In this document: positions 51,501 through 63,500 of the stretch, in pieces
Numbering within the stretch: the first letter of the stretch is position 1
Layout of the letters: each line of letters opens with the position of its first letter
Origin: Aptenodytes patagonicus
Lineage: Eukaryota; Chordata; Aves; Sphenisciformes; Spheniscidae
Direction: 5' to 3'
DNA length: 64,000 nt
Assembly: GCF_965638725.1 (NCBI RefSeq)
Contig: NC_134963.1
Span: 11,312,501 to 11,376,500, forward strand
Notes under the pieces: generated by a model
Databases searched by the model: none
What the model saw: the letters and a program-made list of their open reading frames with translations, nothing else
Told to the model about the DNA's origin: nothing
Translations under genes and position numbers: made by a program

Positions 51501-54500
51501 CCAGCTAGTTCCCCAGAAATGAGTACCAAATATCTGGAGTGGAAGAACGCTGTGAAAGTAATTACCAGTAATGTTGCATAGCTCTTCTTCCTGAGAGAGA
51601 CCAGTTTTCTGGTATACCATGCCTTTATTTCCTCAGAGCTCAAATATTTGATAAGGATTTTGCAGTTAAGTAGATTTAACACTCATAATTGATGGTATTA
51701 GAAACAGAATTCTACTGAATTATGCAAAGGTGAGACAGACATGACATGACAATGCAAACTTTTGTTTTCTTCCCATGTGCTGTTAATCAGCCTCAATTAT
51801 GTTCAGGTCTACTTTTCTTTTTTCTCCCAGTCCAATAACACAAGGATAAAAGGGATTTAAAATAATGGACTGAAGGAGGAAAGGAAAAGGGAAATACTTA
51901 GTGTCATGTGTAGCCACTTCAGATGTTTTCTGTTGAGCAATGCTGAGTTCATCATGAATTCATTATAACGTATAGTACCTCTGAAGATATGCAAAATTTA
52001 GACACTGCTAAAGATAACCATCTTGTGCTTTGAAGGATAATCTAATCATTTATATGAAGTAAAAACGCAGAAAGACTTTTTTCAAAGCTTTTGTAAAGCA
52101 TTGCATAACTTATTTTGTTCATTGTAGGGTTTTTCCTGGGTTTTGAGTTTTGTTTTGTTGTTCTCCGGAACACAGATGTTGCTAGTTGAAGATATAGAAA
52201 GAACTTGGGTGGAAGTCATATTTGTGCTGAAAGGGGTGGAGTGATTATCCTTGACATACCTTATCATGTTGTCAAAGATGTTAAATATAAAAATGCATGC
52301 AGCAGAGATGTGGTTAGTTGGTAGTAGGGATGTGGATAGCTGGCAGCAAAGTTGAGCAACTCAGTACATGGATTTTTTTTTTTTTTTTTTTTTTTTACCA
52401 AAAATACTGTAACTGTTGCTTTCAGATGAAGCTTGAAGTATTTTAAATTCATATAAAGGGAAATTAAATTTTTAAGGACATTTTTCTGTCATCACAGACT
52501 GTGAGACCAATTTTCAAGTATTAGTGACCTTTAAGTGGAAGAATGTGGGTATAGTCTTTGCTTTCAAAAATATGTTGAAGGGTGATTTCTTCTCAGAAAG
52601 TCAAGAAGTCAACAATCATGCTCATTTATGTTCAGTAATAAAAATGATATTCAAAAGCCTTAATTGTGAGAACTCTTACTTAAAGAAAAGAAAAATTAAG
52701 AATAGTGAATGTAAGAAGAATGACAGCATACCTAGGTATTAGAATAAAAAAAGTATGTTCTCTGTTTTGAAGTCAGTTTTCTAAAATCTGGCGAGTAATA
52801 GAAATGAACTCGAGTGTTGATATAAAATTGAAAATAAACCTGAGAACAGTTTATTTCCTGTCATAATTCCCGTTGTTCTGTGGTCTTACCTCGCTGAGAA
52901 GAGTAATTGTTTTCTTCTGATTTTTCTCTTCTGTTTTGCTTCTTGCACTAGTATTTTATTTTGTTCCTAGGATTTGAAAGAGAAGTAGGAATAACCAAAT
53001 GGTCTGATAGTACTGTATATCATTCACAAGCTGAGAAAAACTGTAGTGTTACTTCTTTAAAATTGCTGCTAAAATAACCCAGTGGGATTCCATATTCATC
53101 TTGTCTCGGTGGTTCTAAATAAGTTGCTCACTTCACAGAACTGAATTTGTCAAGTGTTACGTGAAGTTTGCACATTTTCAATATAGATAAATACTATTTA
53201 ACATGTAAAAAAGAGCATATTTAACTGTCAGCCAGGAAAATTCAATTTTGAATTTTGCAGTTAAACTTGGTTATTTGTTTCTTCCAAATCACAAGAGTAA
53301 AGATTTGCAGGCCATCGTCTGTCCCCAGTTACGCATCTGGAATGCTATTGATGGCTCACAGACCATGTGGTGTTACCCAGATTAGGTCCTGAAGCTGTGA
53401 TGTATTTGGCTCATCTGCTGTTGATAAATTTGACTTGTTTGATTATACCTGCCTTGATTTTATACCACAGACTGAAAAAAATAGTAATTCCATTGTTTTC
53501 ATGTTATTAACTAAATGTAACTTCGAATATACATACAGAGTTCATCTATTGAACAAAGATGATGAGAATCAAGAATTACTTCAGTCCTTCGCTTCCCTGT
53601 GTCTGAAGGCTGTTCTTTGTTGTTCATATGGGTGTGTTAGAAGATCTAATATGCTCCAGAAATGGGTGTCTGGGCAGTAATGCTGTAGCATTATTAGATG
53701 AAAGGAGTTACCCATTCATTGTTGACCTTGTTAAGATTATTCCTTGAGGTCTAGTTGTTACACCAGAAAAGAAATTTCCCATGGTTGAAGGAGAATATTT
53801 CTATGTGTATTGCTGTTTCCTCACTTTATCCTTAGCTTAGAAACCGAAGTGCAGTCAGCTTTTCACTGTGCAGAGTATTGGCAGTCTGGGATAGCCTGGC
53901 TCTTGGCAAAACCCAGATAATACGGTACCGTGGCATTCATTGGGCAGTGCTCTACAGGGATATTTCAGTGGCGCTTTACAGATTCAGCTTGACTTCATTG
54001 AGGTTTATTACCTTCAGCCAAGAGAAAATCGTGATTAGTTCTGCATAGAGCTACTCAGGAATCTATTAATTTCCCTTCTCAGCACTCCCTGGAGCTTATT
54101 AGCCACAGCTCAGTGCCAGACCCCATCTACCTCTGCATTTGAGCAGCAGTGTGTCTAGCACAGTAATTTAGACAGCTAGGAAGGATGGCGTGGAGCGCTT
54201 GAGGGGCTCTGCAGGAGTCAGCTCACCCTGGTGGGGCTAGAGCTAATGAACACCGTTTGAACTGAGGCTGATTCAGTGTAGGACTATTAGATTATCTCTG
54301 CATCCTACTCTCCTCAGTCTCCCTGGTATTAGGAACATAACGCTGATACACCTGAGTTGCCCCTGCATGGATCTACCTCGGGTCCAGAGGGCTTACTAGC
54401 TCAGGCACTGTGCTTCGTGAAAATAGATAGCCTGTTTCCAGACTCGAGCTTGCCCTCAGATGCAGTGCTCCTTAGTGACGGATCTAAATTGTGTCTGTAT

Positions 54501-57500
54501 AGTGTGCCTGTACCCACAGCCTGAGGAGTCTGGTAGTATGCCCTGTGAACCTGGATAAGCTACAGATAATTGAGAGCTGTGAATGTATTTACAGCTAGAT
54601 CTTTGCAAATGTCATCAGGTACTCTGAAAAAAATCTTCAATTTTCAGTCGCAGAATTGCCCACTTCTTAAACTAAAATATAATATGGTATTATTGACCAC
54701 AAGAATTTAGTTTTCAGAGACAAGAGGGTGTTGGAAGGGTAAGGAAAGACAAAGATAAAATGGGGTGAATTATTTGAAAAGAAAGGCAGCTTCAAGAATG
54801 TTAAACAAAAGTGTGTTTTATAGACTAGTATTAAATGATCACCTTCTGTAGGTGAACTGTCTGCTCAAGTAGATTGTATCGCTTGTGGCTGAAGGTGATG
54901 CGCAAGAGAAGATATTAATATGTAGCTAAGTCCTCTAGCAATAGTCAAAGTCTGAATTATTAAGAACAATTCTGCGTTACTGCCAAGAATTTAAAAGCTG
55001 AATAAGAACACAGGAGCTTGTTTTGAACACTGTTCAAGTGAGAATTCTGTTACTGGTGTTAGATGTGATTTTGTTTGCAGCAGTAGGAATATCATGCTTT
55101 TGTTACAGTATCCTGTGATGCTTACATATTCCTTTCAACTTATTTATCTACACTTCTTGTAAATTTCAAACATTGTTCACAAATTCTTACAGGAAAAGTA
55201 GTGGAAATAAGGTGTCTGCTGTGACTCAAAGATGATTGCTGTGACTCAAAATTTCATTGAAACGCCTCCTAAGAATTGCCTTTACTCTTATTTTTCAGGG
55301 CTTTGGCTCTTAATAAATGGTACCTTGTTCTTAGCACAGATCTTTTAAGTAGAAGAGAATTAACGTCTTATAGTTAATCTCAGCACTTACAAACGAGCTT
55401 CTTACATGTAGAATGACAGAATTTTGCTTTGTGATGATGTGCAGTGTTTGTAGTGTCAGGAAGGCCAACTGTGATGAGCAGCTTCTTGCAGCGTGCATTG
55501 TATGCATAAATAATTGAGTTTACAATCCTAGATGTTGACAAATGATAAATGGTCATAACCAGGCAGCTGAAGTACTGTAAAAGTAATATGATGAGCTTTT
55601 ATCTGAATTGCAAATAGGTGAATGTTTTGCATTTTTCTTAAGTTAACCAGTGTGTTGAGGAATGGGTGTGGCTGGTTTGGAGGAGTCAGATCTTGCTAAA
55701 ATGAATAAATGAAAGTTGATGCTTTCTGTCAGAGGAAAAATGTTAAAGGAAATCACTTACCAGTTAATAGAACTCTCCTGGTGGTATACAGCTTCCTAAA
55801 ACTTTAGAGGCAAATGACAGTGGAGAACTTGGTATTTTTCTGTATCCTTCAGTCTCCCAAATGATGATTACAGTAGAAGCATTTCTCTTCTACTACCTCA
55901 AATGAGTTTTCTTTAGACATAACAGGTGTGCTGTGATACTGGGGACACACACACGACATATTGCTGTTGGATGTGTAAGATATTATGAATGTAATTTCTA
56001 CTTAGACATTTCATTTTTTAATTTAAATTTCATAGTGGAACATATTGGAATCGATTCTTAAACCTCAGTGATTAAGTGTGGGTTTTGTTTTTGAAATAAA
56101 TCCCACTACAGAGATTATTCTTGGTGAACATGTTTCTGCTGACTTTGAAACGTCTTCCTGGAATGTGTTCTTTTTTGGTTTGCTTTTTAACAAAGCTTAG
56201 TGAAAATTTTCAAAGAATTACCTTTTGTCTTTTGGCATTCAGTTGCAATTTTCTTTAATGAATGTTTTGGAGTAATAGTGTCTTCCAAAATATGCTACTG
56301 ATGGGTACTTTTTCTTGTAATGTTGAAGTTAAAGACAGCAACTTGCTACAGTGTTTAGTCATTTGGGATCAGTCCAGCCACTTTTCTTGATGTGTAGCCA
56401 TCTGTATAATACTGTTCACGCTGTGCAATTCTGTATCCCTTTTAGCCAGATCTTCGTTAGCCAGATTTTTGTTAGCTGTCCCTTCTTTTTCCGCAAAGTC
56501 CTCTCCATCCCCCTTTTTCCATGCAGAGGAAACTGATGTGTTTTGTATTAGGGCAGAAATTCTTCTGTGCCTTTTCCTTGTTCACAGAGTTGACAAACTG
56601 TAGTGTTTATATTCACAGAAGCAACTTGGTGTGTAGTGGAAAACTTTGAATGATCTTAAGTCTGAAACATTAAGCTGATATCTAATCTCACTGATTAAAG
56701 ACAAGAGTTCATGAATTAACATAGAAAAAAAATAAAAGCACTTTATTGCGGTTACAGTGCCATTGAAATTACTTGTGTGAGACTAGTTTACAGAAATATG
56801 GGTAATATTTGGTTGTAATTGGGGAAAAATACATGTAGTTCCTTGATGTCATTTTCACCATTTGCCTTCAGACAACTAGGTAACTTAATGCAATCTTCAG
56901 CTTGCAGATGACTTTTTCATTGATATTTGTGGTGTTGTAGGTTCAGGTACTACAAAAAGAACTTGCAGCATCCACTTCTGAAGATACTCATCCATACAAA
57001 GAAGAGCTGGAAACAGCCTTGGAACAGTGTTTTTATTGTTTATATGGTTTCCCTAGCAAAAAAAGCAAAGCAAGGTACCTAGAAGAACATTCAGTACAGC
57101 AGGTAAGATATGTATTATTTAGTATCAGTGGAATATCCTGAAGTCATGAAAGATACACCCTTATTTGGTTTTAATGCACCTTCATATATTTTGGAGAAAG
57201 ATTTTATTTCCTTGTAAAATTTATGTATTTTACATGTTGTAGAAAATAAACTCATTTAAAAAAACATGGAAGCCTTTATGAATATAGAAGGTCAGCTATT
57301 TGAAATGAAATGCTAGTATAATCTTATTCACAGTAGTCTGCCATTTTGAAGCATTAACAAATTGATTTTATTGAGCCATGACTTTTCTGTTTTCAACAGA
57401 GAAGAAGTTCGAGTTTGAGGAAAATTAGGAAAAAAGGCAGCTTGAGAGAAGAAAACTTTAGCAGCCAACCTTGCAGTTTATGAATTTGAAAAATGTCACT

Positions 57501-60500
57501 GTTAAAAATTATGCAAGTAAATTACATTATAGCTTATTTTGAAATCTATGATGGTAAATATCTGGTAGCCATTTGTGAGAAATGTGTGAAATTCAGTTGA
57601 GTTTGGGAGAACAACAACTACAGAGTGCCTTGGGAAGAGGGTTGCAGTATTAAGGAAGGGACAGAAAAAGCAGGTCAGCAATCCTCTGCCTTGAAATATC
57701 ACTGATTTTGTTCAAAAACCTGAGATGATTTTTGCATTTACCAAATGCAAGTGATCATAGAATTATAAATGAAAAACAGTTTCATACAAGCAAAACAATT
57801 GTCTGGCTCCTTTGAACAGACCTTTTTTAAATACACAAATACTGTTATGTTATTACTCATTGAATATTTGTGAATTCTGTGTCTTAAACTTACCTGTTAG
57901 AAAATTAAGATAATGAGAAAATGGGAATAACTAAGAAAAAGGGAAGTATAAGGAGATTACCCTCTGCCCCCCCCCCCCCAAAAAAAAAAAAATCTGTTCC
58001 ATTTGGGCAGTTCTGGATGAAAAAGTTCTTATTGAAATCATTGACAAATTGATTTTTAGTAATGCAACTTCCCTGTTTTCAGTACAGAAGCAAAATTGAC
58101 TGTAAGGAATAAGATGAACAATAAAAGGAGAAAAACTTATTCCAGCAGAAGAGAACTGTAAATTTTTTTTTTCACTGTTTTCAAGAAAGAAAAGTGAAGA
58201 GAAAATGAGGAATAAATACTGAAAGTACCTTTCTGCAGAGCATTTGAAGATTTTTTGAGTCTCAGAATTTTGTCTGATTCCCATTTCATTTATTCTTCTT
58301 ACTTGTATTTGAAATTGAAGGTGTAGAGCTTTTCTCCTCCGTTTCTTACCCACGATCTCAGTGTCGCTCAGGATGCTTGCAATTGATTGTTGCTTATAAA
58401 CAACTTTTCTGAGCAACTCTTCTAAGCAAGTAGAATGACTTTATTTTTCAGTGACATACACTAAGTTACAGCCCAATACCTTAGTCTTTTAAATCAGTGA
58501 GCGGTATGCTATATTTGTGAACAGCATAAATTAATGGCACCTTTAGTTGTTCTGTTCTTGGGAGGTTTAATTTGTTTCCTGCTAGAGTAAATGTGTATAT
58601 TCTTATGAACTAGAAAAGCCGTAGAAACTCATCATTAGTAGACTTCTGAATTTTGGAATTTGACATAATTTTTTTCCTCTCTCATCTACCTCCCGCTTCA
58701 GGTTGATTTAACATGGGAAGATGCTTTGTTCATGTTTGAATATTTTAAGCCTAAAACTCTTCCGGAATTTGATAGTTACAAAACCAGTACTGTGTCTGCC
58801 GATTTGGCCAACCTTTTGAAGAAGACTGCTACAATTGTTCCTCGAACAGACAAGCCTATGCTGAGCCTAGATACTGTATCTGCCTATATTGAAGGAACAT
58901 GCAGCAAGGTATAATTAATTGCTTTAAAAAAAAATGAAAGGAGTAAAAATTATTGTTGTTATTTTTATGTTGACTTTGAGATAGTTAGGGGAATGATTTA
59001 TTCCATGATGTTGGATTTCCTCAGGCAGTTGCATTTAAATGAAGTAAGAATGACACCACCAAAGCTTTTAGTCTTGGAATGGCAAGATGTAATATTGGTT
59101 AATATGGAGTCAGTATGAGATGTTCATTAGTGTTTGTAAGTGCTCTGTATCTGTGGAATGCTTTCACTGTTTTCATATTTAATACCTTCATATTTTGTGA
59201 TGAAAAGGCTACTTTCACTACAAGGAAGAAGCAAGTGTGCAGCTCATTTAATATGAACACTTTATTTAATATGAACCTTTACTTTTTTTTTATTTTCAGG
59301 CACCATCTCTCCCGGATGGTGCAGACTATTCTCCACCAGTGGTGACTGAGTTGTATTACCTTCTGGCAGACTATCATTTCAAGAATAAAGAACAGTCTAA
59401 GGCCATTAAATTTTACATGCACGACATTTGTATTTGTCCAAACAGGTCAGTATTATTGAATCCTGCTGCACATCATTCGTTCTTCTCACTTCTTCAGTAC
59501 TGAAAAGGAGACAACAAAAGATACTTATTTTGGTTTCAGGAGTTTAAAAAAAAAGCAACAAAAAACCCAAACTAAAAAACCTGCCTGCAATCCATTATCA
59601 TAGGTAAATTATATAACTAAGGGTGTCTCTAAAACAATCCAACAAACAAAACAAAAACCAAAACCTAGTGTTAAATATTTGATTGTTTTGAAATTAAAAC
59701 AAAAAATGAAAGGGGGTGGGGCTAAATTAAAATCAAGAATAAGTGGGAAGGGCAAGGACCAAATCAATATTTCTCTTTTGCACCTTTTATTCTTTGTTTT
59801 GGTATGTTCACACATGACAAGGAATGAAAAAATGTCACTGTTTCATAGCATAAGCTATAGCACAAATAGCATTCTTTAGTGGATTAACTGTTTAGGCTGA
59901 CCTCTTTCTAAAATTATTGACCTTGCTGCTAGAAAGCTACTCAGAGAATACAAGCTCAAGTAAAGTATTTAAGTGATATTTAAACTAAACCACTTTGTTT
60001 CTTGATAATTTACAACTTATTGAAATACCACCAAGATTTAAGCGCTCTCATCTTAAAAATAAAGCATGTTTTGAATAAGTCTTCTAAAATGAAATTAAAT
60101 AATCTTTAAATTTACTGATTAATTATAGGGTTTGCATATTAGATGATAGTTACCATTTTAATTCTCCTTGAAGTTGATAAATCAGAGTCAGTAACAAATA
60201 CCCTAGTTTGATAGACTTGAGACAAGAAAACTATTTCTAAATCTAGTCACATAACAGAGACAAAAGGGAAGGTGAGGAAGGCACAGATCAATTTTACATG
60301 TGAAATCTACAGAGGAAATAGCTGTAGTTTAATGCTATTGAATCGTCTAGTCTGGGAACTGTGATTAGCAGATTGCTAAAACTTTTGTTTGAAGCCTGAT
60401 AAAGAAATTACCAAAAAAACACCCCATTTTTCTGTAGTTTTGATACTTTAAAACCTAAACTCATAAATAAATGACAGTGGAATGCATTTTTACTTTAATG

Positions 60501-63500
60501 TGTGACATTTTGTTGCTCAGAAGATGCTTTATGTGATAGCATAGCATTTTTACCCCAGTCATATGAGATGTTACTTTTTCAGATGTCTGTATTACAGTTT
60601 CCCTTCCATTCCCCTCAGGAATCTGGCTATTGAGGTCACTTGACCCAGAAATGGGTTTTCAATTGAAATCAGCAAGAAATTACAAGCAAAAATGTGAGAA
60701 CATTATGATTATTCCTTTGGTGTTAGAATCATGATAAAATTGAAAAATTCCAGAGTCGTTGACCCCAGATGTTAATGTGAGATTATGGAATATGGAAACT
60801 ACTCTTCAGACTGTATTGTCAATGATCTAATAAACACAGGACTAGATGCTTAACAGTCCCCTCCATAAGCAATCTATTGTTCATCAGAATTTTCCAACAT
60901 GAACGCATTTTGGTTTTAGTGACTTTTATGTTGGAAAATGATTAATGATAAAGACCATTCATAGTTCAGTCCAACAATACAAAATGTCATAATGGCTGTC
61001 TGCTGGCCTACAGAAATAAAGGGTGACAATGTTTGGACAGGACAGCATGGTTACTGAGAAAAGAAATCAATGGGAGTGCTGCCACTAGAAGTATAGATAT
61101 CCTATTTTTGCATGGCAAATAGACCTTGTTGTTTCTTCTGTTTTTCATATGTGACAATTACTGGGGACAGTGCTTTATTAGGAAACCATTTTTAATAAAA
61201 TCAGTATGATTTAGGCTGTACAGCCTCTGTTCCACTATGAGGGGAGGAGGAGATGCAGAAATCTGTTTTCAGAGAGCATATGTTGAAAGGATGGGAAAGT
61301 TGCGGATGTAACAAAATGGATCTTGTCTATGCCGTTCAGTGTAATGTTTAGGGGGGGAAATTGTTCATGTGTTATGTCCTTGCTTGCATAGGTTTGATTC
61401 ATGGGCTGGCATGGCTCTGGCTCGAGCAAGTCGTATTCAGGACAAGTTGAACTCTAATGAATTGAAAAGTGATGGCCCAATCTGGAAACACTCTACTCCT
61501 GTCTTGAATTGCTTCAAGCGAGCCCTAGAGATTGACAGCTCTAATCTCTCCTTATGGATAGAATACGGCACCATTTCCTATGCCCTACATTCTTTTGCAT
61601 CCCGACAACTTAAGCAGTGGAAATCAGAACTCCCCCCTGAAGTTGTGCAGCAGGTGGGATCTAGCTGAGAGCAGTATGAAATTTTAAATATTTTAAATGA
61701 TCTTTTCTAACGCAATAACTTTTTAAATTAAATATTTATGTGCTGTATACCACATATTAGGCTGTATGGTTACTTAGTAATATTGAAAATTCTAATATTC
61801 ATGCATATAAGCTGCTGGTGTTGAGCAGTATTTAAAGGGTTTTTTCTTTCTTTTTCCTGTGTAAAATTAGTTTGAGCCTGATCTTTGAATTATCTTTCAA
61901 AGGTGACACAAAATTATTGTAACCTTCTGGAAAGGGGAATTATATTTACCTTACCTTTCTGTAAATGTCATACAATGTTTCCAGGAAAAGGTGAAATGTA
62001 TACATATTTAGATAGTGAAAAGATCAGGAATTACTCTGATATCTGTGTCTGTATGTCATCTCTTGTATCTAAAGATATCCTCCTGCTTTTCTATGTTTTT
62101 CGTCTATTTACTTAAACAAAAGATCAAAATGAGGTGATTGATAGAATTTTCATAGAAAAAGTTGTTAGAAATTCATTGGCTCTTCATGCATGATGATGAT
62201 GAAAAAGTTAGAGTTATTATGAAGTTTATTGCTAAGCCAAAATGAGCAATTCTAAATACTCTCTGAAAGTGATCAGAGGGGAAATGTTTTGTATGTCTTT
62301 TTGGACAAGTAAACTTTATTTCTAATTTAACTGTTCTGACTTACAAATATTATGTAGTCCACAACTGGAAGCAGAATGAAAAAAAGAAGTGCTGCTCCTG
62401 AGCGTCTGCTGTAATTTGTAAAAACTTTTAGTGTTTGAACTATAGAGAACAGTTTTGGGAACATCCTTTGTTTCCAGGAGAACATATTTACAGCAAGGTG
62501 ATGGGTCTTGCATCTGAGCTGCCTATATAACTGTATTAACATTGCACTTCCCATAGACACTTACACAGCATTTGACCCTCTGAGAAGAAGGACGATGTAA
62601 GCATGCATATTAAAGGAGAACAAAGGGTTTATTAAATTGTATGTTTGAAATGACAGCTAACAATAGAGTTTTCTTTCTGAGGGTTATTACATCCAAAAGC
62701 TCCAAAACTAACTACTCAGAAAATGAAGTTATTACATTTTATGCCTTTGATCTTTCAAAAGTTTGGTCTTACTGTCTTGCGGCCTCTTGGCTATGAGGGA
62801 CTTGCTGAAGAATTCCAGGAATAATACTGGAGTTATTTCGTATTACCAGATAAAAGGTACAATAGAGAGCAGCCATCTTAAGTTGTGGATTAAATCAGAA
62901 TGTTTATTCAGGACTACTTGAATCTTCCTTTTTTCAAGTGAATATATTAAAATGGCATAATTTACTAAGAAAAGCTCTATTATAATAGAAGATAAATTGG
63001 AACAATATATTCTCCTTCCAGGGATATATCTCTTCAGGAATGTGTTTCTCATACATAAAAACCTTATTATTCTCTTCTCCTTAGAAAATATTTAGGAAAG
63101 GAAAGGCTATGTTACAGTTCTTGAAGTGCAACAAGTGCTTAGGATACTGTTATAGCCCAACAATTTAAATTTATAAACTTCTTTTTCAAAGACAGAAAAT
63201 TACATTAATGCATCTTTTGACCTAGTTTTTTATGTGACTTTATTGGCAGCTAACCTTAATTTATGCTGCTGGTTTTAATGTCTTTGGGGGGGGGGGGGGG
63301 GGGAGTATTCTTGCCATATTCAGCTCAAAATTAGATGCATTGCAAGCAAGATAAAATAAATTTCTTCACAAATGATAGTGGTCCGTAGTGGCTCTAGCAG
63401 ACTTTAGTTGCAGAACAAAACAAATAATTTTTTTTCTTTGAAGAGTTAAGATAATTACAGCTCTGAAAAAGTGGTAAAATTACTTTTTGTAGACATGTAT

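Larger units (their letters stand above)
50184..56940 (+). other. CABIN1 intron 19 (6.76 kb, largest in window)
   Basis: Holds a CR1 fragment at its start, a (GGGA)n run at about 51109-51131, a 24-nt poly-T run at 52373-52396, and a relatively GC-rich stretch at about 53860-54560 of unknown origin. Two short direct repeats occur at about 55218-55250 and 56444-56475. No exon or RNA gene recognised. Confidence 0.6.

Noticed and set aside
62186-62270. Possible C/D-box snoRNA (ATGATGA followed by CTGA) in CABIN1 intron 23
   Set aside because: No terminal stem and no convincing internal boxes or guide; the motifs are short and common.
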